49,456 nt of DNA, taken from positions 1 to 49,456 of the forward strand of contig DUEY01000036.1 of NCBI GenBank assembly GCA_011174795.1. Direction: 5' to 3'. The DNA comes from Dehalococcoidia bacterium. GTDB lineage: Bacteria > Chloroflexota > Dehalococcoidia > SZUA-161. Below are positions 16,757-25,522 of this stretch, in pieces (the stretch's first letter is position 1; every line of letters begins with the position of its first letter). A program made the position numbers and the translations under genes. The notes beneath the pieces are model-generated. The model made no database searches, was not told where the DNA came from, and saw nothing but the letters and a program-made list of their open reading frames with translations.

Positions 16757-17908
16757 CTACTTCAGCGGGAAAAATATCCTGCCCAGCAGCGTATTACCTA
16801 TCGATACCGCCCCCTCGGAGCACATCTCCTGACAGCAGTAGCAGCGGATGCAGCGCCCGTATTTGTGTGTGGGCGTTCCAGACTTATCGCCTGTGTGCCA
16901 GTCCACAGCCTTGGGGGCGACGGGACACATCTCAACGCATATGCCGCAATTGGTGCACTTTTCTTTGTTAATAACCGGTCTCGGGCATATTCTGTCCCTC
17001 ATGAAACTCTTAACACGCCCGCTCTTGCGCGCTACGGGAGGCCGGCGCGCCACATGGAAATCCCTCGCTATAAATTCCTCTATATTCGCGCCGACCACCT
17101 CAATGTTCTCATAATGATACGTTCCCAGCCCCGACTCCTCTCCCGGCTTCGACGTCGGCACTATCTCGGGGTGGAGGTCGATTATCTTGCAGACTACCGA
17201 GTCGAGGGCAACAGGGTCTGTAGAGAATAGCATAACACCCAGTTTCTTGGGATTCCCACCCCTCGGACCGTTGCCATCCATTCCTACAATACCGTCCATG
17301 ATGTACAGGCGTGGTTTGACCAGGGCGGTCAAATCAACCAGCATCGTGGCGAAATCGTACGGGTCTGGCAACTTGAGATGGTACTGGCTCTTGAGAAGAC
17401 CGGGGATGCAACCGAATTGGTTCTTAATGGCGCCGGTATACCTGGTCAGCCCGTGCGTCTTGATCTTGGGCAGGCTGACGATGCCATCCGACTCCAGAAC
17501 GCCGTTGGCGATGACGAAGCTCTTTATTAAGAGCCCTTCCTTGTGACTAACGGACTTTCCATCAGCGAAATCTGCCTGTTCTATTCCCATTTCCTCAGCC
17601 GCCTGCTTCAGGTGAGACTTTTTCATATTCCTCCCAATCCCTCCGAAACACGGTGAATCGCCATAATATACCGTGGCACCAGCCTTCTGAAGCAGCCGCC
17701 CCGCAGCCTTGAACACCGCGGGGTGAGTGGTTACGCACTTGTCGGGATGAGAGCCGATAAGCACGTTCGGCTTGAGCACTATTCTCTCGCCTAGGCTCGC
17801 GAAATGCGTGACGCCTCCAAGGAGGTCGACACCTGCCTCAACGGCCTTGTCCACCTGGGCTTCGTCATACGTATCGCACCCTACCAGCGCTACCTTCGAT
17901 TTATTCAT
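16757..17908 (-). CDS. DUF362 protein with two C-terminal 4Fe-4S clusters
   Basis: 383 residues. The DUF362 domain (about 1-290) begins MNKSKVALVGCDTYDEAQV and contains VLKPNVLIGSHPDKCVTTHP, VYYGDSPCFGG and SLPKIKTHGLTRYTGAIKNQFGCIPG, the family pattern. The C-terminal part has two bacterial ferredoxin motifs, CTNCGICVEMCP and CIRCYCCQEMCSEGAV. It is a predicted cytosolic electron-transfer protein; DUF362 members are often annotated as uncharacterised iron-sulfur proteins. It lies upstream of the GT4 gene, with 80 bases between them. Confidence 0.9.
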   Translation of the reverse strand: MNKSKVALVGCDTYDEAQVDKAVEAGVDLLGGVTHFASLGERIVLKPNVLIGSHPDKCVTTHPAVFKAAGRLLQKAGATVYYGDSPCFGGIGRNMKKSHLKQAAEEMGIEQADFADGKSVSHKEGLLIKSFVIANGVLESDGIVSLPKIKTHGLTRYTGAIKNQFGCIPGLLKSQYHLKLPDPYDFATMLVDLTALVKPRLYIMDGIVGMDGNGPRGGNPKKLGVMLFSTDPVALDSVVCKIIDLHPEIVPTSKPGEESGLGTYHYENIEVVGANIEEFIARDFHVARRPPVARKSGRVKSFMRDRICPRPVINKEKCTNCGICVEMCPVAPKAVDWHTGDKSGTPTHKYGRCIRCYCCQEMCSEGAVSIGNTLLGRIFFPLK

Positions 17909-18091
17909 GATTCCTATCCAAACCCGAAGTTACTCCCGTCGGGCTATGACTGCTCCACCAACCATCAGTAGAGCACCCCGGCAAAGGTATAGCCAATTAT
18001 AGCCACCTGAGTTCTCGACTACAAGCTGTTGGATTAACGAGGGAACCGATTCACAACAGGCATTCAAGTAGTTAGAATAGGGAAAAGCTTA

Positions 18092-18120
18092 TTGAAATTA
18101 TCCGTGCGAGATAGCATAAT
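18092..18120 (+). promoter_or_regulatory. Promoter for the BKACE gene
   Basis: TTGAAA (18092-18097), a 17-base spacer and CATAAT (18115-18120), 29 bases ahead of the ATG at 18150. The wider gap 17909-18149 shows nothing else. Confidence 0.6.
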
Positions 18121-18149
18121 GCCTTACACTAATTGAAGATGGCAGAACG

Positions 18150-19028
18150 ATGAACCTCATAGTCAATTTCACTCCGACCGGTATGATACCAACAAAAGCG
18201 ATGACACCTTACGTCCCGGTAACCGTGCAGGAAATCATCGACGAGGTGCACGAAGCCGTTACTATAGGCATCACCATGGTTCATTTACATGCCCGCGATG
18301 AACAGACCGGCGAACCGACATACAAGGCTGAGGTTTACGGCGACATAATTGCCGGTATTCGCGAGTTCAGCAGCGACCTCGTGATAGCCGTTTCATTAAG
18401 CGGGCGCACCTTCACCGAGTTTGAAAAACGCGCCCAGCCGTTGCAGCTTGAGGGTGCGCTGAAGCCGGACATGGGCAGCCTGACCCTCAGCTCGGTGAAT
18501 TTCAACAAACAAACAAGCGTAAACTCCCCCGATATGATACAAGCGCTCGTCGATGAAATGAGGCTTCGTGGCATCACGCCCGAACTCGAGGCTTTCGATG
18601 CCGGCATGATTAACTACGCAAAGTATCTGGAGAGAAAGGGGTTGCTCGAGCCTCCTCACTATTTCAACCTGATACTGGGCAATATCGCCTGTGCGCAGGC
18701 CGACCTGCTGCATGTCAGCGTCATGCTCAATGACCTGCCACCGGACTCGCTCTGGAGCCTCGGCGGGGTTGGCGACGCCCAATTGATGATGAACTCAATC
18801 GCCATCGCCGCCGGCGGCGGCGTAAGGGTTGGCCTCGAGGACAACATCTGGTATGACCCGGCACGCACAAAGCTGGCACGCAACTCCGAGCTAATCCAGC
18901 GTATTCACAGAATCGCCGAGGCCAATCAGAGGGAGATTATGACGCCCGCCGAACTGAGAAGGCTTTTAGCACTGGAGGATGGGCAGGGGCACTACGGCCG
19001 AAAATATCAGGAGAGTGAAAGTTTTTAA
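18150..19028 (+). CDS. BKACE-family beta-keto acid cleavage enzyme (DUF849)
   Basis: 292 residues. Members condense a beta-keto acid with acetyl-CoA and split it to acetoacetate and a CoA ester; the founding member cleaves 3-keto-5-aminohexanoate in lysine fermentation. Zinc-binding TIM barrel motifs are visible: NFTPTGMIPTKAMTPYVPVTVQEI at the start, MVHLHARDEQTGEPTY with the two metal His, PDMGSLTLSSVNFNK, ELEAFDAGMI and GGGVRVGLEDNIWYDP. The actual substrate cannot be read from sequence, and no lysine fermentation genes are adjacent. It has its own promoter. The last four bases overlap the 3' end of the converging GNAT gene. Confidence 0.9.
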   Translation: MNLIVNFTPTGMIPTKAMTPYVPVTVQEIIDEVHEAVTIGITMVHLHARDEQTGEPTYKAEVYGDIIAGIREFSSDLVIAVSLSGRTFTEFEKRAQPLQLEGALKPDMGSLTLSSVNFNKQTSVNSPDMIQALVDEMRLRGITPELEAFDAGMINYAKYLERKGLLEPPHYFNLILGNIACAQADLLHVSVMLNDLPPDSLWSLGGVGDAQLMMNSIAIAAGGGVRVGLEDNIWYDPARTKLARNSELIQRIHRIAEANQREIMTPAELRRLLALEDGQGHYGRKYQESESF

Positions 19029-19711
19029 ACTGGCTCACCGGTTGGCACAATCGGTGTTTCCTTCCATGACTGCCGCCCCATTAACTTCAAGCGGCGCCCC
19101 CTGGCCAATAATTTAGGGCCAAATTTGGCGTGCACTTTGAGAGATGCGGTATTACTGGTTAATACCGAATTGCGTGTTGTCTTGATCCCCATTTCCCTGA
19201 GGAACTGGAATCTCCTGAAATAGACATATGCCATAAGCCCCTTGCCTCTGAACGCCGGTACCGTGTAGCTCCCCCCGGTACAGGCCTGACCGTTGGAGAA
19301 GTCCACTTTATACGGCACCGTATCAAAGGTCTTCCGAGCTTTCTCGCTGAAAGCAATCCAGCCGATGTGGGCGAACTCCTCGCCAACGAAACCACAGAAG
19401 CCTATGGCGCCCTTTTCCAGCTTCTCCTCGACATCGACCAAACGGCGCCTTAACTCGAATCCGGTAGCAGCCTCAAATTCACCAGCCTCTTTGTTAGTGC
19501 GAATGATATGCAGGGTAAAATTGTCGATTCTGGGGAGGAAGTCTGCTTCATCCCTTTCGATTAAGGTATGCTCGAAGATATAATAATGCGCATACTGGAA
19601 CACAAAACTTGCTACCCGATCATAAACGCGTGCTAGTAGCGGCCTCAATCCCTGGTACTTGTATATATCCCTCGCCCTCTTGACCAGCACTTTCAGTTCG
19701 TAAAAACTCAT
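19025..19711 (-). CDS. GNAT-fold acetyltransferase-like protein
   Basis: 228 residues, not assigned to a named family. The C-terminal half contains the GNAT acetyl-CoA signature: GGSYTVPAFRGKGLMAYVYFRRFQFLREMG (residues about 145-175, R/Q-x-x-G-x-G/A type loop RGKGLM), followed by the NTASLKVHAKFG segment with the Asn often seen in motif B. The N-terminal 60 residues are helical and basic (LKVLVKRARDIYKYQG). No signal or membrane segment. It converges with the BKACE gene with a four-base overlap. The acceptor substrate is unknown. Confidence 0.7.
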   Translation of the reverse strand: MSFYELKVLVKRARDIYKYQGLRPLLARVYDRVASFVFQYAHYYIFEHTLIERDEADFLPRIDNFTLHIIRTNKEAGEFEAATGFELRRRLVDVEEKLEKGAIGFCGFVGEEFAHIGWIAFSEKARKTFDTVPYKVDFSNGQACTGGSYTVPAFRGKGLMAYVYFRRFQFLREMGIKTTRNSVLTSNTASLKVHAKFGPKLLARGRRLKLMGRQSWKETPIVPTGEPV

Positions 19712-19765
19712 ATCGCTGTTTACTATCTTTCGTTACCGAACTCCCTTCGCATCCTCACGTCTATA

Positions 19766-21289
19766 CTATAGCTGCTCCCGCGAGCGGTACTGGAGCGCCT
19801 CGGCGAGGTTAGGTGCGCCGATAGTATCGGCACCGGCGAGGTCGGCGATGGTTCGCGCCAGCTTGAGGATGCGGTGGAAGGCGCGTGCCGAGAGGTGCAA
19901 CTGATTCATCGCCGTTTGGAGCAGGCTCTGGGCGGATGGCTCTACCTGGCAGAACTCGCGCACCTCCAGCGGGGTCATATCGGCATTGCAAACGAGCCTG
20001 GTGCCCTCCAAGCGCCGTTGCTGTACAGCGCGCGCTTCCTCAACCCTCTGCCTCACCGCCTCCGAGCCCTCACCCAGCCTGTCATCTGCGAGCTTCTCGT
20101 AGTCGATGCGGGGAACCTCAACAAAGATATCTATACGGTCGAGCAGCGGCCCGCTGATACGCTTCTGGTACCGTGAGACCATCATCGGTGTGCAGGTACA
20201 TTCCTTGACCGGGTCCCCGTAATACCCACAGGGACAGGGGTTCATTGCTCCGACAAGCATGAAGTTCGCAGGGAATGTGACGCTCCCTTGTGCTCTGCTG
20301 ATCGTTACAACCCTGTCCTCCATAGGCTGGCGCAGCACCTCGAGGTCGGCGTGTCCGAACTCGGGAAGCTCGTCAAGAAAGAGGACTCCGCGGTGGCTGA
20401 GGCTTATCTCGCCGGGTCTGGGGAAGCGCCCACCACCAACGAGTCCGGCATGGGATATGGTATAGTGCGGCGCCCGGAACGGGCGCTGCCTGATGAGTGG
20501 CGTGTCCTGTGGCAGGAGCCCGCTCACACTGTATATCTTGGTAACCTCAAGGGCCTCCCCGATGCCCATCCTAGGAAGGATGGAGGGCAAAGCCCGTGCC
20601 AGCAGGGTCTTGCCGCTTCCCGGCGGCCCCGTCATCACAACATTATGCCCTCCGGCGGCAGCCACCTCCAGCGCCCGCTTAACATGCTCCTGTCCCTTGA
20701 TGTGCGCCAAGTCGGTCGCCGGCCAAGGGGCTTCCTCAAACTCACCTTCGACATCGTCGGCACTATAGCAAGGAATAACCACCTCGCCGCGGAGATGGCT
20801 TACAAGCTGAGCTAGAGAGGACACGGGAATGATGTCAACACCCTGTATCAGGGAAGCCTCCTTGGCATCGGCGGCAGGGACGAAGACCGTGAATATGCCC
20901 TTCTCCCGGGCAAGCTCGACCATGGAGATGATGCCCTGGGTATGCCGCAGGTTGCCGTCGAGGGAGAGTTCGCCGAGGAAGAGCATCCCGGAAGCGTCGT
21001 TCGATATCTGCCCCGAGCCTAACAGTACGCCCACAGCAATGGGGAGGTCGTAGGCGGGGCCAGCCTTCTTGAGGTCGGCAGGGGCGAGGTTTACCGTTAT
21101 CCGCTTCGCGGGGAACCAGCACCCCGAGTTCCTGATAGCTGAGCGGACCCTCTCCCTGGCCTCCTGCACTGCAGTATCAGGCAGCCCTACCACCGTCGTT
21201 CGGGGCAATCCACCGGAGATATCGGTCTCTACCTCGACCTCCTGAGCGTCGAGTCCCACCACTGCAGCGGTTTTTACCTTGGCTAACAT
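19766..21289 (-). CDS. YifB/ComM-family Mg-chelatase-like AAA+ ATPase
   Basis: 507 residues from ATG 21289 (MLAKVKTAAVVGLDAQEVEVE). The start is set by a promoter whose -10 box lies at 21324-21329, which excludes the longer upstream frame. N-terminal S5-fold domain to about residue 170 (VGLPDTAVQEARERVRSAIRNSG, VNLAPADLKKAGPAYDLPIA), then an AAA+ core with GPPGSGKTLLARALPSILP (Walker A), LFLDELPEF (Walker B), NPCPCGYYGD (a CxCxYx-type zinc loop) and CTCTPMMVSRYQKRISGPLLDRIDI. The C-terminal lid ends ADTIGAPNLAEALQYR. ComM is a branch-migration helicase in natural transformation of some bacteria; in others the role is unknown. Confidence 0.93.
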   Translation of the reverse strand: MLAKVKTAAVVGLDAQEVEVETDISGGLPRTTVVGLPDTAVQEARERVRSAIRNSGCWFPAKRITVNLAPADLKKAGPAYDLPIAVGVLLGSGQISNDASGMLFLGELSLDGNLRHTQGIISMVELAREKGIFTVFVPAADAKEASLIQGVDIIPVSSLAQLVSHLRGEVVIPCYSADDVEGEFEEAPWPATDLAHIKGQEHVKRALEVAAAGGHNVVMTGPPGSGKTLLARALPSILPRMGIGEALEVTKIYSVSGLLPQDTPLIRQRPFRAPHYTISHAGLVGGGRFPRPGEISLSHRGVLFLDELPEFGHADLEVLRQPMEDRVVTISRAQGSVTFPANFMLVGAMNPCPCGYYGDPVKECTCTPMMVSRYQKRISGPLLDRIDIFVEVPRIDYEKLADDRLGEGSEAVRQRVEEARAVQQRRLEGTRLVCNADMTPLEVREFCQVEPSAQSLLQTAMNQLHLSARAFHRILKLARTIADLAGADTIGAPNLAEALQYRSREQL

Positions 21290-21323
21290 ACCTGAGAGCT
21301 TCGCTTTCGCATACTTGCGCCTC

Positions 21324-21352
21324 ATTATAGCAGGCAGAGAACCGCGGGACAA
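21324..21352 (-). promoter_or_regulatory. Promoter for the ComM-like gene
   Basis: On the minus strand TTGTCC (21352-21347), a 17-base spacer and a perfect TATAAT (21329-21324). The expected start near 21317 gives a leader of about 28 bases before ATG 21289. Confidence 0.65.
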
Positions 21353-21439
21353 ATATATGACCTTCTCCGAAAAGCGGAGGGTTCCAAGACGCTTGACAGC
21401 CATGGGACAGCACCATATCATCGGCACAGGCAGCCGGGC

Positions 21440-22207
21440 ATGAACACCTATGTTGCACGGGAATTCGACGTAGATTTCATCTACCTGGACTTCATCTTTA
21501 CCGCCATCTGGATAGTCCTTCTATGGCGGCAGAAGCATATGCTGGCGCTGAAGTTCGGGCTGGCAGGTGCCCTCATTACATTCCTCGCTGACGACGTGTG
21601 GATGTACCACATTCAGGAAACGCGTATCATAGATGCCCCTTTCAGCCCGGACCTCTACCTGGCGTGCGGCTCATTTACCGCCGGCATGGTGATGTTCTCC
21701 TATGTCATTGTCATGTTCAGCGCTACAAAGACGAGTACCAAGGTGCTCTGGACAGCATTTCTCTACCTCGGATGGGGCGCTATAGCGTTTCTCTCCCAGT
21801 GGATCCCTCTCGACGACCGCCTGATTACCATGGTACGTGATATGTCAGATATACCTGCGTTCCAAATCGGAATGGTGGTGGGAGGATATATCTTGCTGGT
21901 GATACTGAAATATAGGTGGAAATACATGAAGCCACTCACCTGGCCCCGCATAGCCTACCTGTTCCTCGTCGGATTCCTGATCATCTTCGCCATGGAATTC
22001 ACCCTTTGGATTTCAGGGATACGTCCCGCAGAAGGAGCGGTAGACGTACTGATCTTCAACAGCTTCATACAATTCAATGTCGGTATCCCGGTGTTGTACA
22101 TCGTATGGACTTTCATCACACGGGTAAGAACAATAGAACAACTCGGTCAAATCACCTCGGATACCCCGGCTGCCCCGGATAATGAAAAGGAGATTACGCT
22201 ATGCTAA
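21440..22207 (+). CDS. Uncharacterised seven-helix membrane protein
   Basis: 255 residues, family not recognised. Seven hydrophobic stretches are visible, around residues 13-32, 34-52, 70-92, 98-117, 140-157, 167-188 and 202-225, followed by a short polar tail. Charged residues in or beside helices (for example FLADDVWMYH after helix 2, MEFTLW in helix 6) could bind a ligand. No signal peptide, no cysteine pairs, no known transporter motif. Its last codons overlap the start of the following flavoprotein gene by seven bases, so the two are probably translated together. It is divergent from the ComM-like gene. Confidence 0.7.
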   Translation: MNTYVAREFDVDFIYLDFIFTAIWIVLLWRQKHMLALKFGLAGALITFLADDVWMYHIQETRIIDAPFSPDLYLACGSFTAGMVMFSYVIVMFSATKTSTKVLWTAFLYLGWGAIAFLSQWIPLDDRLITMVRDMSDIPAFQIGMVVGGYILLVILKYRWKYMKPLTWPRIAYLFLVGFLIIFAMEFTLWISGIRPAEGAVDVLIFNSFIQFNVGIPVLYIVWTFITRVRTIEQLGQITSDTPAAPDNEKEITLC

Positions 22208-23199
22208 GAACGAGAATATGTGATTTACTGGGAATCGAGTATCCTATCATCCAGGCGCCGATGAACTGGATTACCGGCGCTAACCTTGCAGCGGCTGTCT
22301 CTAACGCTGGCGGTCTGGGAACCCTCGGGCCGAACGCGGGAGCAACTGAGGTCACGGAGGATGTCGCTCTAACGGGGGAGAGGCTGCGGAGCGAAATAAG
22401 AAAGCTTAAGACTCTTACCCAGAAGCCCTTCGCCGTTAACTTCCCCATCGGCTTCGGTACAGTTAAGGATTTCGCCGACAGGTGCGTCGAGGTATCTCTG
22501 GAGGAGGATATACACGTGGCGATAACCTCGATGGGGAGCCCAAAGGTCTACACCAGCCGCTTCAGAGAAGCAGGGGTGAAGGTGTTTCACCTGGTAACCT
22601 CGGTGAGGTATGCGTTGAAGGCGGAGGAAGCCGGCGTCGATGCGGTCGTAGCCCAGGGTTTCGAGGCCGGCGGTCACAGCGGTGCTGACGAGCTGCCGAC
22701 CATGGTACTCGTCCCGCAGGTAGTCGATGCGGTGAAAATACCGGTGATCGCAGCCGGCGGCATCGCCGATGCCCGTGGAGTCGTCGCTGCCCTCGCCTTA
22801 GGCGCGGAGGCCGTCTATATGGGCACGCGGTTCCTCGCCACCCTTGAATGCGACGCCCACTCCAATTTGAAGCAAGCCGTGGTTGATGCAAACGACACCA
22901 GCACCATCGCCTGGGGCAAGAAGCTCGGGGTGGGAATCGGCAGGTCGCTTAAAAACGAGTTCATCGAAAAGTACATTGAGTTGGAGACCGGCGGCGCACC
23001 GCTTGAAGAGCTCGGCAATCATGTCCTCTATCACCCCATGCGGAACGCTCTGGTGCAGGGCGATATCGACACGTCCGAAGCACCATGCGGCGCCAACGCC
23101 GGCATGATTCACGATATAATGAGCGCGCGGGAAGTTATCGAAAACATAGTGGCAGAAGTGCCTGCCATCCTTGCCAAGCTCAATGAAAAACAGGTATAG
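22201..23199 (+). CDS. Nitronate monooxygenase / FabK-like FMN-dependent protein
   Basis: 332 residues, TIM barrel flavoprotein of the 2-nitropropane dioxygenase/FabK superfamily. Motifs: GIEYPIIQAPMNWITGANLAAAVSNAGGLGTLG at the start (FMN barrel), FAVNFPIGFGT, VVAQGFEAGGHSG near residue 155-167 (the GGH motif carrying the catalytic His of nitronate monooxygenases), VIAAGGIADARGVVAALALGAEAVYMGTRFL (phosphate-binding barrel loops). Class I nitronate monooxygenase is the simplest reading; enoyl-ACP reductase FabK and related dehydrogenases share the fold. It overlaps the upstream membrane protein gene by seven bases, an association I do not recognise from described systems. Confidence 0.88.
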   Translation: MLRTRICDLLGIEYPIIQAPMNWITGANLAAAVSNAGGLGTLGPNAGATEVTEDVALTGERLRSEIRKLKTLTQKPFAVNFPIGFGTVKDFADRCVEVSLEEDIHVAITSMGSPKVYTSRFREAGVKVFHLVTSVRYALKAEEAGVDAVVAQGFEAGGHSGADELPTMVLVPQVVDAVKIPVIAAGGIADARGVVAALALGAEAVYMGTRFLATLECDAHSNLKQAVVDANDTSTIAWGKKLGVGIGRSLKNEFIEKYIELETGGAPLEELGNHVLYHPMRNALVQGDIDTSEAPCGANAGMIHDIMSAREVIENIVAEVPAILAKLNEKQV

Positions 23200-23237
23200 C
23201 AGCCCCAGTTCAAGAAAGCAGCGTTACCAGCTATCTC

Positions 23238-23387
23238 TCAATCCGCTTTCTGCTTTTCCACGTCCTCTTTGAGCGTATCGAGTTCCCGCCGCAGCCTTCG
23301 GTGACGCTGGTGGACGAAAAATACGTAGCCGAAGATGACAGCCCATATGACGGTATACGCCGCAAAGAGGTAACTCAGATTATCCAT
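23238..23387 (-). CDS. ccmD: CcmD-like heme exporter small subunit
   Basis: 49 residues, MDNLSYLFAAYTVIWAVIFG followed by YVFFVHQRHRRLRRELDTLKEDVEKQKAD. One N-terminal transmembrane helix with a conserved aromatic (Tyr) and then a basic, charged cytoplasmic tail: the architecture of CcmD. It starts two bases after the ccmC stop codon, the expected position for ccmD. CcmD helps release holo-CcmE from the CcmABC complex. It was found by reading the gap after ccmC. Confidence 0.85.
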   Translation of the reverse strand: MDNLSYLFAAYTVIWAVIFGYVFFVHQRHRRLRRELDTLKEDVEKQKAD

Positions 23388-23389
23388 GG

Positions 23390-24076
23390 CTAATAATTCC
23401 TCCGATTCATTTTTGAATCCTTCAAATGCCTGACCTCAGCCTCCATGTTCCTCACCGATACGCTCCCTTTGAGCAGGATGATAAACAGTAATGTGAAAGC
23501 AGCAACGCTGACCAGCAGTGTCAGTAGCATAGATGATACGAGGTCGCCGACCAATGCCGGTGGATGGTGGGTCCGCCACAGGTGAATAGCCAGATAGACA
23601 ATAGGTACATCGATGAAGCCGACGATACCCAGAACCGCGGCGAATCTCGCCCCCCGGGATTCCTCGGTAGCAAAGCCGCGCACCAGTAGATAGGCAACGT
23701 ATGTCAGCCAGAGTACAAGGGTCGCTGTCAGCCGGGCATCCCACGTCCACCACACCCCCCATACAGGCCTTGCCCAGATAGGCCCTGTAATCAGAACCAG
23801 CGTGGTGAACACTACCCCAAGCTCCGCCGACGAGCGGGCAACAGTATCCCACCTGACATCCCGCTTCCAGAGGTAGAGGATGCTGCATATAAAGACCACG
23901 AAGAACGCCAGGAATGCGACCCAGGCCAGTGCCACATGGAAGTAGAATATACGCTGAACGTCGCCCATTGCCTCCTCCGTGGGCGCATATATGAATACCA
24001 GATAGAGGGCGGCTATCATCAGGGCACAGCCGAGCCCGAGCAGGATATTGCTCAGCATCACGCTCCTTTCCCTCAT
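23390..24076 (-). CDS. ccmC: Heme exporter/transfer protein CcmC
   Basis: 228 residues, six hydrophobic helices. The tryptophan-rich signature VWGVWWTWDARLTATLVLWL (residues about 112-131) is diagnostic, with QRIFYFHVALAWVAF (conserved His) near residue 45 and a second conserved His in VYLAIHLWRTHHP near 175. CcmC loads heme onto CcmE at the outer face of the membrane in system I cytochrome c maturation. Start ATG 24076 has GGAGG seven bases upstream; an internal ATG six codons later also has AAAGGAG. It follows ccmB by 37 bases. Confidence 0.96.
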   Translation of the reverse strand: MRERSVMLSNILLGLGCALMIAALYLVFIYAPTEEAMGDVQRIFYFHVALAWVAFLAFFVVFICSILYLWKRDVRWDTVARSSAELGVVFTTLVLITGPIWARPVWGVWWTWDARLTATLVLWLTYVAYLLVRGFATEESRGARFAAVLGIVGFIDVPIVYLAIHLWRTHHPPALVGDLVSSMLLTLLVSVAAFTLLFIILLKGSVSVRNMEAEVRHLKDSKMNRRNY

Positions 24077-24113
24077 CAGGCAACCTCCGTTATTAGCCGC
24101 GACTCCGCTGCTG

Positions 24114-24788
24114 CTACTCCTCGATAACGAACTCGAAGACCAACACCGATACTACCAGAAAGATGATATCGAAGGCTACTAGTATCTGAAGCCAGGTTGA
24201 CATATCGCTCCAGGCGCCGCCGTCCAGCACCACACCGGTGGCTTTTACCGCTGCGATCAGCACGGGAACGACAACAGGCAGGAAGAGTATAGGAAGCATT
24301 ATCTCCCGCGCCTTTGTATGAGCCGACAGCGCGGAAAACAGCGTGCCCACCGAAGTAAATCCCACCGTTGCCAGCACTATGATCAGTGCCAGCCTGGGTA
24401 AACACAAAGGCAGGTTGAAAAGGACGAGGAATATCGGCGTAATGATTGCTGCAACGACCAGCATGAAGGTGAAGCTGCCCGCCAGCTTCCCCAGATAAAT
24501 AACGTACCGCTCAACCGGGCAGAGCATCAATCCCTCGAGACTGGAGTTCTCTTTCTCTGTCGCAAAGGTATGGTTCAAGCCGAGCACCCCGGCGAAGGTG
24601 AAAGCCACCCATAGAATGCCAGGTGCAACGAGTCCTATAGTATCCTCCCCGGATTCAAAGGCGAAGTTGAAGATGACCACCACCAGCAGGGCAAAGACGA
24701 GAACCGATGTGGCAACTTCCTTGGTGCGGAGCTCCGAGAGGAGGTCTTTCCAGAAGATAGCGAAGACCCTGGTGAATAGTTCCCTCAT
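24114..24788 (-). CDS. ccmB: Heme exporter membrane subunit CcmB
   Basis: 224 residues with six hydrophobic segments and CcmB-type sequence: ELRTKEVATSVLVFALLVVVIFNFAF at the start, APGILWVAFTFAGVLGLNHTFATEKENSSLEGLMLCPVERYVIYLGKL, and LLPILFLPVVVPVLIAAVKAT. CcmB is the permease partner of the CcmA ATPase in the CcmABCD complex. The start overlaps the ccmA stop by four bases (ATGA), indicating translational coupling. Confidence 0.95.
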   Translation of the reverse strand: MRELFTRVFAIFWKDLLSELRTKEVATSVLVFALLVVVIFNFAFESGEDTIGLVAPGILWVAFTFAGVLGLNHTFATEKENSSLEGLMLCPVERYVIYLGKLAGSFTFMLVVAAIITPIFLVLFNLPLCLPRLALIIVLATVGFTSVGTLFSALSAHTKAREIMLPILFLPVVVPVLIAAVKATGVVLDGGAWSDMSTWLQILVAFDIIFLVVSVLVFEFVIEE

Positions 24789-25522
24789 CTCCTCATTCCC
24801 GTGCAGCGGTCGTAAATTTCCGGAAAAGCCGCTGCATCTATCTCCTGTTTTACCTCTTGATAGACGACCACGCCCTCGTGGAGAATCAGCACCTGGTCAG
24901 CGAGCTCTAGGCCGCGCGCCAAGTTGTGCGTGGTCATCACGACAGTGCGCTCCCCAGAGGTGAAGTGCTCCAGTACAGCTCGCATCATCACAGTGGCGTG
25001 GGGGTCAAGTCCTGTCTCCGGTTCATCGAGGAGCATGACCGGCGGATCATGGAGCACCGCCCTTGCTATGGCAACCCGCTGCTGCATGCCGCGTGACAGC
25101 GTCCCCACCCGGTCATGCAGCCGCGCTTTAAGCTGCACCTGAGAGATTACCTCCTCTATGCGCCGCTCCAGATTCGCGAGCCCATACATCTTGCCGTAGA
25201 ATCTCAGGTTCTCGCTAACCGTGAGATGAGGATACAGGAAGGTAGAATGGCTGACTACTCCCAACTTGCTGCGGCTCTGCTCGGGAGTCTTACGGATATC
25301 CAGACCATCCAGCAGCACGCTTCCGCCAGACGGCTTTGACAAGGTAGAGAGCAGTTTGATCAGTGTCGTCTTCCCCGCACCGTTAGGGCCGAAGACAGTA
25401 AGGTGGTCGCCCCGCTTAACCTTGAGGTCAATTCCCGCGAGAGCAGGTATATTGCCGAATGACTTAGCAAGCCCATGTGTCTCAATAGCCCATGGGGTAG
25501 GGGAAAGGTCACCTTCAGCCAC
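24785..25522 (-). CDS. ccmA: Heme exporter ATP-binding protein CcmA
   Basis: 245 residues. ABC ATPase with Walker A GPNGAGKTTLIKLLSTL, signature LSRGMQQRVAIARAVL, Walker B PVMLLDEPETGLDP and the switch His in VVMTTHNLARG. CcmA uses ATP to release heme-loaded CcmE. Start is GTG 25522: it overlaps the upstream stop (GTGGCTGA) and has GGGAG six bases upstream, whereas a GTG eight codons earlier would lie well inside the upstream gene. It belongs to the ccmE-F-(zinc ribbon)-(membrane protein)-A-B-C-D operon on the minus strand. Confidence 0.95.
   Translation of the reverse strand: MAEGDLSPTPWAIETHGLAKSFGNIPALAGIDLKVKRGDHLTVFGPNGAGKTTLIKLLSTLSKPSGGSVLLDGLDIRKTPEQSRSKLGVVSHSTFLYPHLTVSENLRFYGKMYGLANLERRIEEVISQVQLKARLHDRVGTLSRGMQQRVAIARAVLHDPPVMLLDEPETGLDPHATVMMRAVLEHFTSGERTVVMTTHNLARGLELADQVLILHEGVVVYQEVKQEIDAAAFPEIYDRCTGMRR

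Noticed and set aside
21290-21427. 46-codon N-terminal extension of the ComM-like protein
   Set aside because: A consensus promoter (21324-21352) lies inside that extension, and family members begin at the MLAKV-type start at 21289.
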